58,124 bases of DNA, taken from contig JBFEKH010000006.1 in assembly GCA_041552775.1 (NCBI GenBank), positions 1-58,124 on the forward strand, given 5' to 3'. Numbering within the stretch: position 1 is the first letter of the stretch; each line of letters begins with the position of its first letter. The position numbers and the translations under genes are program-made. Shown here piece by piece: positions 26,436-35,572 of the stretch. This DNA comes from Allopontixanthobacter sp041552775 (GTDB lineage: Bacteria; Pseudomonadota; Alphaproteobacteria; Sphingomonadales; Sphingomonadaceae). The notes beneath the pieces are model-generated. The model was given only the letters and a program-made list of their open reading frames with translations, ran no database searches and had not been told where the DNA came from.

Positions 26436-27311
26436 TTGACTGCTTCCAAGACTCCGGACGCCATGGCCTCTGCCGAAATCTCGATGGAAAAAGTCGGCGG
26501 GCGCATATTGCGAGTTGCCCGCTGGCGGCTCGACATGCCGAGTGACCATGCCCCCATCCTGTTTTTCAATGGCATTGGCGCAAATATCGAAGCAGTCGCT
26601 CCGCTGGCAGAGGCTTTATCCGACCGCGGGTTCATCATGTTCGACATGCCCGGCGTGGGCAAGTCTCCTGATCCGCTGATCCCGTACAACACGACCACGA
26701 TGTCGTGGATCACGGCGCAACTGCTCGCCCGGTTCGGGCTGGATGAAGTTGACGTAATGGGGATCAGTTGGGGCGGCGCGATGGCGCAGCATTTCGCCCT
26801 GCAATATCCTGGCCGTACGAAGCGCCTTGTTCTGGTCGCGACCAGTGCCGGCATGCTGATGATACCTGGCAATCCAGCTGCACTGACCAAGATGGCCAAT
26901 CCGCGCCGCTACCTCGACGCCGAATTCATGGCGCAGCATTTCGAGACTCTCTACGGCGGCGCGCTGGGCAATTCCTCCGGCAAAGGCGGCCACATGGCCC
27001 GCCTGACCCCGCCCAGCCCGCGCGGCTACATGTATCAGCTGATCGCCATGCTTGGCTGGTCCAGCGCACCCGCCCTGCCTTTCATGAAGAAAGAGACCCT
27101 TATCCTGATGGGTGACGAGGACCAGATCGTACCGCTGCTGAACGGCAAATTCCTCAACATGCTCATCCCCAACAGCGAATTGGTGGTGATGGAAGGCGGC
27201 GGCCATTTGTTCCTGCTAAGCCATAAGGAAAAAAGCATCGCCGCAATCCGCGCGTTTCTCGATCCTGCCGCAGCGGCGAGTAACGTTGTGGAGCATAAAA
27301 GGGCTGCCTGA
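26436..27311 (+). CDS. phaZ: Intracellular medium-chain-length PHA depolymerase (alpha/beta hydrolase)
   Basis: 291 residues from TTG 26436 (AAGGAA seven bases upstream); ATG at 26463 is an alternative. It is an alpha/beta hydrolase of the pseudomonad PhaZ type: ILFFNGIGANIEAV, FDMPGVGKS, nucleophile Ser111 in GISWGGAMAQ, NPRRYLDAE, MGDEDQIVPL and catalytic His in GGGHLFLL. The conserved NGIGAN replaces the usual HG oxyanion motif, as in that family. It would release 3-hydroxyalkanoate monomers from granules. It lies 37 bases after phaC and overlaps the next gene by one base. Confidence 0.85.
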   Translation: MTASKTPDAMASAEISMEKVGGRILRVARWRLDMPSDHAPILFFNGIGANIEAVAPLAEALSDRGFIMFDMPGVGKSPDPLIPYNTTTMSWITAQLLARFGLDEVDVMGISWGGAMAQHFALQYPGRTKRLVLVATSAGMLMIPGNPAALTKMANPRRYLDAEFMAQHFETLYGGALGNSSGKGGHMARLTPPSPRGYMYQLIAMLGWSSAPALPFMKKETLILMGDEDQIVPLLNGKFLNMLIPNSELVVMEGGGHLFLLSHKEKSIAAIRAFLDPAAAASNVVEHKRAA

Positions 27312-28627
27312 TGCGCCATATCGCCATCATTGGATCGGGTCCCGCGGGCTATTACACCGCGGAAGGGGCGCAGAAACAATGGGGCGATGATGTGCAGGTC
27401 GATGTGTTCGACCGGCTCCCGGTACCTTACGGCCTGATCCGCACCGGCGTTGCCCCGGATCACCAGTCGATCAAAGGCGTTTCGCGCCGTTATGAAAAGA
27501 CTGCGCTGACCGACAATGTCCGCTTTGTCGGCAATGTGTCGATTGGTGAAGACGTTACAATTGCCGATCTGAGCGAACTGTACGATGCAGTTGTGCTGGC
27601 AACCGGCGCGCCGAACGACAAGAACCTCGGCCTGCCGGGCGAAGATCATGGTAATGTGTTCGGCAGCGCGGAGTTTGTCGGCTGGTACAATGGCCACCCG
27701 CAATTCGCTGGCCTCGCTCCGGACCTGTCGGGTAAACACGCGGTGGTCATCGGGATGGGCAATGTCGCGCTGGACGTGGCGCGCATCCTGGCCAAGACCG
27801 AGGAAGAATTTGCCGGTAGCGATATCGTCGGCCACGCGCTGGATGCCCTGCGCGGTTCGGGCATCGAGAAGATCACCATTGTCGCCCGCCGCGGCCCGCA
27901 TCAGGTGGCTATGACCCCAAAGGAACTGGGCGAATTAGCCCACCTTAGCCGCGCCACGCCAAGGGTCGATCCGGAAGATTTGCCAGACGAGGCAGAGGAC
28001 GCAATTCTCGAGCCGGGACTGCGCAAATCCGTCGCCCATCTACGCAGCTTCGCAGCAATTCCCCAAAGCATCCATGCCGATGCCAGGATCGAGATTTATT
28101 TCGATCTGTACGCCAGTCCTGTTGCCTTCCATGGCGACGGCAAAGTCTCGGGACTGGAGGTTGAGCGGACCAAGGTCGAAACCGGCCGCGCCATCGGCAC
28201 TGGCGAAACCTACATCATCCCCGCCGATCTGGTGGTTACCGCTATCGGATACCGCACATCTCCCATCCCCGACGTTCCGTTTGACGAACGGATGGGCCGG
28301 TTCGCCAATGATGAAGGGCGAATCCTGACGGGCCTTTACTGTGTCGGCTGGGCGCGGCGCGGGCCGAGCGGCACAATTGGGACCAACCGGCCCGATGGCT
28401 ACAGCGTGATCGAAAAGATCGCCGAGGACATGGACAGCGGCAAGCTGGGCCGTGCGGGCAAGAAAGGCCGCGCCGGCTTCGACGAACTGGCCGCCGCTCG
28501 CGGGATGGACATTGTGACGTTCCGCGACTGGAAAAAGATCGAAGAGGCAGAAACGGCCGCAGCCCGAGATGGCTCGCCGCGCGAAAAATTCGTCGACGTA
28601 GAAGCAATGATCCGGGCCAGAACATAG
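27311..28627 (+). CDS. Ferredoxin/adrenodoxin-type NADP reductase (FprA-like)
   Basis: 438 residues. An N-terminal FAD fold (AIIGSGPAGYYTAEG) is followed by VPYGLIRTGVAPDHQ, the adrenodoxin-reductase/FprA signature, an NADP-binding VVIGMGNVALDVARIL, and a C-terminal GWARRGPSGTIGTNRPDG FAD-closing motif. It would pass electrons between NADPH and a ferredoxin. The start overlaps the phaZ stop by one base (TGATG), so it is translated with the PHA genes. No ferredoxin or P450 gene is nearby, so the partner is unknown. Confidence 0.88.
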   Translation: MRHIAIIGSGPAGYYTAEGAQKQWGDDVQVDVFDRLPVPYGLIRTGVAPDHQSIKGVSRRYEKTALTDNVRFVGNVSIGEDVTIADLSELYDAVVLATGAPNDKNLGLPGEDHGNVFGSAEFVGWYNGHPQFAGLAPDLSGKHAVVIGMGNVALDVARILAKTEEEFAGSDIVGHALDALRGSGIEKITIVARRGPHQVAMTPKELGELAHLSRATPRVDPEDLPDEAEDAILEPGLRKSVAHLRSFAAIPQSIHADARIEIYFDLYASPVAFHGDGKVSGLEVERTKVETGRAIGTGETYIIPADLVVTAIGYRTSPIPDVPFDERMGRFANDEGRILTGLYCVGWARRGPSGTIGTNRPDGYSVIEKIAEDMDSGKLGRAGKKGRAGFDELAAARGMDIVTFRDWKKIEEAETAAARDGSPREKFVDVEAMIRART

Positions 28628-28694
28628 GTAAACGATTCTGGACACGTGAGCTCCATTATGGCGCCTTCACGCCCGGAGAAGAGGAACCAAGACC

Positions 28695-30449
28695 ATGCCA
28701 ACATTCGACCTGATCATTCGCGGCGGGACCATTGTGGATGGAACCGGCACGCAGCGCTTCACTGGTGATGTTGCGGTGAAAGACGGCTTGATCGCGCAGG
28801 TCGGCGTAGTCAGCGGCGATGCAGCGCATGAAATTGACGCGGCTGGCTTGATCGTGACGCCCGGTTTTGTCGACATACACACCCATTACGACGGGCAGGC
28901 CACCTGGGATCAGGAAATGGCCCCATCCAGCTGGCACGGCGTAACGACGGTCGTGATGGGCAATTGCGGCGTCGGCTTCGCCCCCGCCCGTCCGGACCGC
29001 CATGAATGGCTGATCAATCTGATGGAAGGTGTCGAGGACATTCCCGGCACCGCGCTGGCTGAAGGGATGACCTGGGATTGGGAGACGTTCCCCGAATATC
29101 TCGACACGCTGGAAAAACTCCCCCGCACCGTGGATGTCGGCACCCATGTGCCGCACGGCGCAGTACGCGCCTACGTGCTGGGTGACCGCGAACAACCGGG
29201 CGCTGTCCCCACGGCTGAAGATCTGGCGCAGATGGCTGCCATTGTCGAAGAAGGCATTCATGCTGGCGCGCTTGGCTTTTCCACCAGCCGCACCGTGCTG
29301 CACAAGTCAGTGGACGGGGAATTGGTGCCTGGCACCACCGCCACTTCCGAAGAGTTGGTTACTATTGGCCGCGCCATGGGCCGTGCGGGTCACGGTGTGT
29401 TTGAAATGGCCAGCGATCTCAAACGGGAATGGGACGAGTTCGAATGGATGGGCAACCTCAGCCGCGAGACCGGCCTGCCCGTGACCTTCGCCGCGCTGCA
29501 GTCCATCGCCAAGGAAATGCCGCTGGAGGAACAGATTTCCGAAATGCGCGCCCAGAACGACAATGGTGCCCACATCGTCGCGCAGATCGCATTGCGCGGC
29601 AATGGCATCATCATGGCGTGGCAGGGGACGGTTCACCCGTTCGTTTATCGGGCAAGCTGGCAGGGAATCAAGGTATTGCCATGGGCGCAGCAAAAGGCAA
29701 AATTGCTCGATCCGGCCTTCAAGGCGCAGCTCTTGTCGGAGGCAAATGACTATTCCCAGGCGCCGCAGGATATCCTGCCGGTGGTGATGGTCATCACCCA
29801 TGGCTGGGCGCTGCAATATGAAATGGACCCGGATTTCGATTATGAACCGGAAGCCAGCGCCAGCGTGAATGCGCGCGGAAATGCGGCCGGAATCGACCCG
29901 CAGGAATATGCCTATGACATGCTGTGCGCGAATGACGGGACCGGCTTCATCTACCTGCCTATCCTCAATTATGCGGAGGGCAATCTCGATTTTCTGCACC
30001 CGCTGCAACATGCAGGCGATACGGTCAATTCGCTGTCCGATGGCGGCGCGCATTGCGGTACGATCTGCGATGCGGCCAGCCCGACCTTCATGCTCCAGCA
30101 CTGGGTCCGTGACCGCAAGCGAGGCGACCGGATCGCGCTGGAAAACGCGATCAAGCGGCAATGCCGGGATACCGCTCAGCTATACGGGCTGGAGGACCGC
30201 GGGGTGATTGCTCCGGGCTATCTCGCCGATCTCAACATCATCGACATGGATGTGATCAAGCTGGGCAAACCGTGGCTGGCCTTCGATTTACCAGCGGGCG
30301 GCAAACGCTTGCTGCAACGGGCGGAAGGCTACGTCGCCACCATCAAGGGCGGCGAGGTCACCTTCCGGGATGGCAAATGGACCGGCGCAACTCCGGGCGG
30401 CCTGGTCCGCGGCCCGCAGCGCGCCGAATTGGCGGAGGCGGCGGAGTAA
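28695..30449 (+). CDS. Amidohydrolase-superfamily protein (D-aminoacylase-like)
   Basis: 584 residues. The beta-lactamase-unrelated amidohydrolase fold starts with LIIRGGTIVDGTG and the metal motif DIHTHYDGQATW. The block VMGNCGVGFAP, GALGFSTSRT and the late SDGGAHC, in the region of the metal-binding Asp, follow the N-acyl-D-amino-acid deacylase family. The length is somewhat above typical D-aminoacylases. It likely cleaves an amide or cyclic amide in the cytosol; the substrate is not evident. GGAGAAGAGG precedes the ATG. It lies 67 bases after the ferredoxin reductase on the same strand and converges with the DUF2855 gene. Confidence 0.85.
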   Translation: MPTFDLIIRGGTIVDGTGTQRFTGDVAVKDGLIAQVGVVSGDAAHEIDAAGLIVTPGFVDIHTHYDGQATWDQEMAPSSWHGVTTVVMGNCGVGFAPARPDRHEWLINLMEGVEDIPGTALAEGMTWDWETFPEYLDTLEKLPRTVDVGTHVPHGAVRAYVLGDREQPGAVPTAEDLAQMAAIVEEGIHAGALGFSTSRTVLHKSVDGELVPGTTATSEELVTIGRAMGRAGHGVFEMASDLKREWDEFEWMGNLSRETGLPVTFAALQSIAKEMPLEEQISEMRAQNDNGAHIVAQIALRGNGIIMAWQGTVHPFVYRASWQGIKVLPWAQQKAKLLDPAFKAQLLSEANDYSQAPQDILPVVMVITHGWALQYEMDPDFDYEPEASASVNARGNAAGIDPQEYAYDMLCANDGTGFIYLPILNYAEGNLDFLHPLQHAGDTVNSLSDGGAHCGTICDAASPTFMLQHWVRDRKRGDRIALENAIKRQCRDTAQLYGLEDRGVIAPGYLADLNIIDMDVIKLGKPWLAFDLPAGGKRLLQRAEGYVATIKGGEVTFRDGKWTGATPGGLVRGPQRAELAEAAE

Positions 30450-30470
30450 AGCCCCGCCGCCAGTTCACGC

Positions 30471-31544
30471 TTAGGGTTTGATCACGATCCCGACGGAGGG
30501 ATCAACGTGCCCTTTGACCATTTCGACAAACGTGTCGCGCGCGGCGGCGATGCCTGGGCGGATGTCCACCTCAATCGTGCTGTCGACCTCGTTCATGAAT
30601 TTGCGCCAGCTTTCCGCAATTGCCTGACCGAACACCTTGGCTCCCAATTCCTTGATGGCCGCCACGGCGTAATGCGGCGCGAAAAACAGGATTGGCTGCG
30701 GCCCTCGCATGTCTTTTGACCCGCCAATTCGTCCGTCAACATGGGTGGCGCCGACAAGGCAGGAATAGCTGAGATTATCGCCCAGATGCTCGTGAATCGC
30801 GCGCAAGACCTTACTGTTCCCGGCGAAATCGACCGATACGGTGCGGACCTGCGCCAACTGATCAACCTGATCATAGGTCAGCACCTGATCATAAAGCCCG
30901 CTCGCTTCGGTAAAGCCGACATTGCCGGCGGAGGTCAGGCCGACTCGTTTGATCTGCGGCGATTTGTCCTTGGCCACGCTGGCCAATGCCATTGAGGTCT
31001 TGGACGATGCGCTGGTCATCACCATGACTTCAGCGCCGAACCAGCCCTCGGTGCGGAACATGGTCTCGATCAGGAAGCCGGTCTTGAACAGCGGCCCGAA
31101 GATCATCCGCTGCGGTTCGCGCTCGGGGTCATGTTCCGGATCGGCAGCAAGGCGCGAATATTGGTTGTAAATCGGACTCATCGGCTGGCGATGCTCGGCC
31201 ATATCCATGAAGCCGCCCGCGCTAACCATGCCCGGAAGAACATCGAGATGCGTCGCCATCGGCAGATAGCCGTAGACCCGCTCGCCCACAGTGATTTCGG
31301 AATTGTTGGACGCTTCGACCACCGCATGTCCCCACATCGGCACCACGCCCCGGTCGCCTTGGCCGGGGAAGAAGTTCCAGTAGCCCATCTGGTCGCCCGC
31401 CACCGCATAGGTGATGTTGTTGGCAGTGACGGAGAAGCTCTCGATCTTCAGGCGGACAGCGCCCGGCGCAAGCTCGCCGAGGTCGGTGTCGACCAAAGTA
31501 GCATCGGAAATGGTGTCGCGCAGGACGTGGACGGCTTGGCTCAT
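30471..31544 (-). CDS. DUF2855 family protein (MDR-like fold)
   Basis: 357 residues. The N-terminal region resembles a medium-chain dehydrogenase start (LRDTISDATLVDTDLGELAP, then VTANNITYAVAGDQMGYW and VPMWGHAVVEAS), and a Rossmann-like part follows (MVMTSASSKTSMALA). This pattern is DUF2855 (PF11017). No zinc-ligand set like alcohol dehydrogenases is visible. The function is not established. It converges with the amidohydrolase gene, with 21 bases between. Confidence 0.8.
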   Translation of the reverse strand: MSQAVHVLRDTISDATLVDTDLGELAPGAVRLKIESFSVTANNITYAVAGDQMGYWNFFPGQGDRGVVPMWGHAVVEASNNSEITVGERVYGYLPMATHLDVLPGMVSAGGFMDMAEHRQPMSPIYNQYSRLAADPEHDPEREPQRMIFGPLFKTGFLIETMFRTEGWFGAEVMVMTSASSKTSMALASVAKDKSPQIKRVGLTSAGNVGFTEASGLYDQVLTYDQVDQLAQVRTVSVDFAGNSKVLRAIHEHLGDNLSYSCLVGATHVDGRIGGSKDMRGPQPILFFAPHYAVAAIKELGAKVFGQAIAESWRKFMNEVDSTIEVDIRPGIAAARDTFVEMVKGHVDPSVGIVIKP

Positions 31545-31597
31545 GGTTCTCTCCCGGTTTCGGAAGGCAACCTAGCCTGTCAGCGGCCTGGATGCGA

Positions 31598-31622
31598 GGG
31601 GCAATCCAGACTGGATCGCCCC
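31598..31622 (-). terminator. Hairpin after dnaN, possible terminator
   Basis: GGGGC, mismatch, ATCC, 5-base loop, GGAT, mismatch, GCCCC. It begins 13 bases past the dnaN stop on the minus strand. No T-run follows, so intrinsic termination is uncertain. Confidence 0.45.
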
Positions 31623-31635
31623 ATTCGACGGCGTT

Positions 31636-32763
31636 CTAGACCCGCATCGGCATCAGCACATACAGTGCCTGGCTCTTGTCGTCCTTGCGGATCAATGTCG
31701 GCGCGCCGGCATCGGCCAGATGCAATTCGGCGGTATCGCCTTCGATCTGGCTGAGGATGTCCTTGAGATAATTCGCGTTGAAGCCGATTTCGAAACCGTC
31801 CGAACCGTAATCCGCAGCAAGTTCTTCTGCAGCGGTGCCATTGTCCGGGCTGCTGACGGACAGGGTAACCTTGTCGGTCTCAAGTCCCATTTTGACAGCA
31901 CGGGTTTTTTCGGTCGCGATGGTCGCGACGCGGTCGACTGCCTCATAGAAACTGCGCGGATCGATCCGGAGCAATTTGTCGTTACCGGTCGGAATTACGC
32001 GGGTGTAATCGGGGAAAGTGCCATCGATCAGCTTGCTGGTCAGGACAACGCCACCCTCCCCGCCCATGGTGAAGCGGATCTTGCTGGCGGACAGGTCGAT
32101 CTGGACATTGGCGTCGAGCGATTCTTCAAGCAGCTTGCGCAGTTCCGCCACCGCTTTGCGCGGTACGATCACATCAGGCATGCCCTCTGCGCCATCTGGG
32201 CGCGGCAGAGTGAAACGCGCGAGACGGTGGCCGTCAGTCGCCGCAGCACGCAGAACCGGCTGGTCTTCATCCGATACATGCAGGAAGATGCCATTGAGAT
32301 AATATCGCGTTTCCTCGGTCGAAATGGCAAACCGCGTACGGTCGATCAATTCGGCGAGCGTCTTTGCAGGAAGCTCGAAACTGGTCGGCAGGTCGCCTTC
32401 GACGATGACCGGGAAATCGTCCCGCGGCAGCGTTGGCAGGCTGAACCGGCTGCGCCCCGCCTTAACCGACATGCGGTTATCGGCGGTTTCCAGGCTGACC
32501 TGGCTACCTTCCGGCAGTTTGCGTGCGATATCAAATAGCAGATGGGCTGAAACGGTAATTGCGCCCGGCGCTTCCACCGATGCGGCAGCCATGTTTTCGG
32601 TGACCTGCAAATCCAGGTCGGTCGCCATGACTTTCAGCGAACCGCCCGAGTCTGCATCAATCAGCACGTTGGACAGGATGGGTATCGTATTGCGACGCTC
32701 CACCACCGACTGAACGTGGGAAAGGCAGCGTAGCAGTGTGGCACGTTCGATTGTGGCCTTCAT
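31636..32763 (-). CDS. dnaN: DNA polymerase III beta sliding clamp
   Basis: 375 residues from ATG 32763 (product MKATIERATLLRCLSHVQ); a 9-codon upstream in-frame extension is not family-like. Three repeats of the clamp fold are evident: residues 1-125, 126-250, 251-375. Sequence landmarks are RRNTIPILSNVL, ATDGHRLA and the C-terminal YVLMPMRV, all typical. It encircles DNA and tethers the polymerase. It is not beside dnaA here, and lies downstream of fabG with a 165-base gap containing hairpins. Confidence 0.97.
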   Translation of the reverse strand: MKATIERATLLRCLSHVQSVVERRNTIPILSNVLIDADSGGSLKVMATDLDLQVTENMAAASVEAPGAITVSAHLLFDIARKLPEGSQVSLETADNRMSVKAGRSRFSLPTLPRDDFPVIVEGDLPTSFELPAKTLAELIDRTRFAISTEETRYYLNGIFLHVSDEDQPVLRAAATDGHRLARFTLPRPDGAEGMPDVIVPRKAVAELRKLLEESLDANVQIDLSASKIRFTMGGEGGVVLTSKLIDGTFPDYTRVIPTGNDKLLRIDPRSFYEAVDRVATIATEKTRAVKMGLETDKVTLSVSSPDNGTAAEELAADYGSDGFEIGFNANYLKDILSQIEGDTAELHLADAGAPTLIRKDDKSQALYVLMPMRV

Positions 32764-32867
32764 CGGTCCGTCTCGATCCCTTTTTCGCACCGGCTCAATT
32801 GCTCAATGATACAGGCAGATTCGCCTGTGAGCGCCGGAAAATGGTCAAATAACCTTAGCGTTCGCAT

Positions 32868-32897
32868 CTAACGCGGCAAGGCTGCAGAGCGCGTTAG
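32868..32897. other. Hairpin in the fabG-dnaN gap
   Basis: CTAACGCG, 14 bases, CGCGTTAG: a perfect 8-bp inverted repeat. A second short one, GGGGAT/ATCCCC, is at 32909-32922, directly after fabG. There is no T-tract. These may end fabD-fabG transcription or form an attenuator before dnaN. The acpP gene usual after fabG is absent here. Confidence 0.4.
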
Positions 32898-32928
32898 CTC
32901 GATTCCTTGGGGATAAATCCCCTAAAGA

Positions 32929-33681
32929 TTACGACATCATCGCCATGCCGCCGTTTACGTGCAGAGTTTGCCCGGTCACGTAGGAAGCTTCTTTCGACGC
33001 CAGATAGATCACGGCCGCGCCGATATCCGCACCCTCGCCCATGCGGCCCATCGGGATCCGCGCGTTGAGCGCGTCTTTCTGCGCATCGGGCAATTGATCG
33101 GTCATTGCCGTGCGGATGAAACCCGGCGCAACGCAATTGACGGTTATACTGCGGCTGGCGAGTTCCTGCGCCAGGCTTTTGGAAGCGCCCACCAGGCCTG
33201 CCTTGGCAGCAGCATAATTCATCTGGCCCGGATTACCCGTCGCCCCGACCACGCTGGTGATGTTGACGATCCGGCCAAACCGAGCCTTCATCATCGGGCG
33301 CGCGGCGGCGCGCATCAGGCGGAATGCAGCCTCGAGGTTGACCTGCATGACCTGCTGCCATTCCTCGTCCTTCATCCGCATCGCCAGATTGTCGCGCGTG
33401 ATGCCGGCATTGTTTACCAGGATATCGAGCTGTCCGAGCGTATCGATCGTGGCTGGCACGAGATGTTCGACACTTTCGGTGTTGGAGAGGTCGCAAGTAA
33501 TCTCGACATGGTCGTGCCCGAACTGGTCGTTCAATTCTTCGCGGAAGGCGCGCAATTTATCGCCGTTAGAACCCGACAGTGCGAGCCGCGCGCCCTGCGC
33601 CGCGAGAGAGCGGGCGATGGCCGAGCCAATCCCGCCGCTGGCGCCGGTTACAAGGGCGGTCATTCCGGTAAGGTCGAACAT
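32929..33681 (-). CDS. fabG: 3-oxoacyl-ACP reductase FabG
   Basis: 250 residues from ATG 33681 (product MFDLTGMTALVTGASGG); AAGGAG lies nine bases upstream, within the fabD end. SDR motifs: TGASGGIG, ILVNNAGITRDNLAMRM (the FabG-specific RDNL), catalytic Ser region NITSVVG and YAAAKAGLVGASKSLA. VNCVAPGFIRTAMTD is the typical FabG stretch. It reduces 3-oxoacyl-ACP with NADPH in fatty-acid elongation. It follows fabD with a 2-base gap, a classic coupled pair. Confidence 0.95.
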   Translation of the reverse strand: MFDLTGMTALVTGASGGIGSAIARSLAAQGARLALSGSNGDKLRAFREELNDQFGHDHVEITCDLSNTESVEHLVPATIDTLGQLDILVNNAGITRDNLAMRMKDEEWQQVMQVNLEAAFRLMRAAARPMMKARFGRIVNITSVVGATGNPGQMNYAAAKAGLVGASKSLAQELASRSITVNCVAPGFIRTAMTDQLPDAQKDALNARIPMGRMGEGADIGAAVIYLASKEASYVTGQTLHVNGGMAMMS

Positions 33682-33683
33682 CT

Positions 33684-34619
33684 TCAAATCTCCTTCAGCA
33701 GCGCTTCGATGTCGTCCATCGTGATCACGCTGGTCGTTTGGGCTTCCTTGTCGGTGCGGCCGATCATCGGGCCAAGGACCTTGCCGCCCAGTTCGACGAA
33801 TTGCTCTACCCCGGCATCACGCATGGCAAACACGCTTTCCCGCCAACGGACGCGGCCTGTGACCTGTTCCACTAGCAGTCGTTGGATTTCGGCAGGGTCG
33901 GTCACCTGCGCTGCGGTCACGTTGGCATACAGCGGCAGATGGAGCGCCTGCGGGGCCGTGGCTTCAAGCGCCGCGGCCATCGCATCGGCAGCAGGCTGCA
34001 TCAACGGGCAATGGAACGGGGCGGACACCGGCAGCAGGATGCCGCGCTTGATGTCGTGTTCCTTGACCATCGTAATCGCGCGCTCGATCGCCTCGAGATG
34101 GCCGGAAATGACCACCTGCGTGGGGTCATTATCATTGGCGACAGTGCATATCTGACCCTCGGCAGCGGCATCGGCCAGGCCTTGCGCCTTTTCGATATCG
34201 GCACCCAGCAGGGCGGCCATCGCGCCCACGCCAACCGGAACGGCGTCCTGCATTGCCTGGCCGCGCAATTTCAGCAGCCGGGCAGTATCGGCAAGCGAGA
34301 ACGCGCCCACCGCGCACAATGCGGTATATTCGCCAAGGCTATGGCCCGCGACACAATCGCCCTTTTCGCCCAGCGAAATGCCGCCTTCTTTTTCCAGCAC
34401 CCGCAGCGTGGCAATGGCGTTGGCCATGATCGCCGGCTGGGCATTCTCGGTCAGGGTCAGCACATCTTCCGGCCCGCCGGACATGATCGCGAACAATTTC
34501 TGGCCCAGCGCATCATCGACTTCCTGAAATACTTCGCGCGCGGCGGGGCTGGCGGAGGCGAGGTCTGCGCCCATGCCGACTTTCTGGCTGCCCTGGCCGG
34601 GAAAAACAAAAGCTCGCAT
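33684..34619 (-). CDS. fabD: Malonyl-CoA:ACP transacylase FabD
   Basis: 311 residues from ATG 34619 (MRAFVFPGQGSQKVGMG); the frame continues 28 codons upstream without family similarity. The nucleophile Ser lies in GHSLGEYTALCAVG and the catalytic His in PVSAPFHCPLM. FPGQGSQ near the N-terminus is the family signature. It loads malonyl onto ACP to start fatty-acid elongation. The order fabD-fabG is standard. Confidence 0.96.
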   Translation of the reverse strand: MRAFVFPGQGSQKVGMGADLASASPAAREVFQEVDDALGQKLFAIMSGGPEDVLTLTENAQPAIMANAIATLRVLEKEGGISLGEKGDCVAGHSLGEYTALCAVGAFSLADTARLLKLRGQAMQDAVPVGVGAMAALLGADIEKAQGLADAAAEGQICTVANDNDPTQVVISGHLEAIERAITMVKEHDIKRGILLPVSAPFHCPLMQPAADAMAAALEATAPQALHLPLYANVTAAQVTDPAEIQRLLVEQVTGRVRWRESVFAMRDAGVEQFVELGGKVLGPMIGRTDKEAQTTSVITMDDIEALLKEI

Positions 34620-34644
34620 CCTTAGGTCTCCTTTGCGCGTGCGC

Positions 34645-35493
34645 TTATTGGCCGCGAGCGCCTGCCGCAAGCCCGAAGGGTACGATTGTGTTGGCCGCAT
34701 CATGTCCGATATCGGCGCGGCCGAGATAATCTATCCCCGTTTTTCCGCACCAGAACCGGGCGATTTCTTCCTCGCTCATGCCGAAGGGGCGGTCATTTTC
34801 CGGCACATCGCTGATCCGGCCGAGCCGTAAGCCAGCGATGCCGTGCAAATGCTGGACGACGTGGAAAAACAGCCGGTCGATCGCGTAAAGATGCTCCGAC
34901 ACCTCCTCCACCATCACCACATGGCCAGCCAGGTCAGGCATCAGATCGGTGCCGCACAGCATTGCCAGTGTCGTCAGATTGAAGGCAATTGTAGGCCGCC
35001 CGTCGAGCGAAGGCTCCAGCCCTGCATCGCCGCCGGACAGGAAATCGAGTGATCGGCGGACCGCGACATTGCCATAATCCCGGCGAATATCGCCCACCAT
35101 CGGACCATGCGCACAGTGCCCAATGCCGGCCTTGTAAAACGCCGCCAGCAGAAACCCGGTGTCCGAATAGCCTAGAAAGCGCTTCGACTTTGCCGCCTCG
35201 CCCATGTGCGCCACCGCATCCGCCGCAATCCGGTTCGAGCCATAGCCGCCATTGGCAAACCACACGGCATCGACGGTCGGTTCGTTGGCACACTCGAGCA
35301 GGGCTGCCAGCCGCTGTTCGTCCGATCCCGCGAAATGGCCGTGGCGCGCGAAACATTGCGGGTGGAATTGGAGATCGATCGAGGCATCGCCCGCGACAAG
35401 GTCCTGCACCGCGTCGGCATGTTCTCTTTCGAGTCTCTTGCCGGGTGCGCAAATGGCGATACGGGTTTTTGGCCGGGGATCTTGCTGGGTCAT
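34645..35493 (-). CDS. LD-carboxypeptidase (S66, muramoyltetrapeptide carboxypeptidase)
   Basis: 282 residues, usual for S66. The motif FLGYSDTGFLLAAF includes the nucleophile Ser. VVMVEEVSEHLYAIDR carries the catalytic Glu, and GHDAANTIVPFG has the catalytic His. The family removes the terminal D-Ala from murein tetrapeptides in the cytosol, for peptidoglycan recycling. It is divergent from the Mpl-type ligase, which acts on the resulting tripeptide, so the pair reads as a recycling module. It lies 25 bases upstream of fabD on the same strand, perhaps by chance. Confidence 0.88.
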   Translation of the reverse strand: MTQQDPRPKTRIAICAPGKRLEREHADAVQDLVAGDASIDLQFHPQCFARHGHFAGSDEQRLAALLECANEPTVDAVWFANGGYGSNRIAADAVAHMGEAAKSKRFLGYSDTGFLLAAFYKAGIGHCAHGPMVGDIRRDYGNVAVRRSLDFLSGGDAGLEPSLDGRPTIAFNLTTLAMLCGTDLMPDLAGHVVMVEEVSEHLYAIDRLFFHVVQHLHGIAGLRLGRISDVPENDRPFGMSEEEIARFWCGKTGIDYLGRADIGHDAANTIVPFGLAAGARGQ

Positions 35494-35572
35494 TCCCGGT
35501 TCCTATACGTCATTCCTGCCAAAGCGGTAATCCTGCTTGTAATGGATGGGCGAGCAACATACCGGTCGCCGC

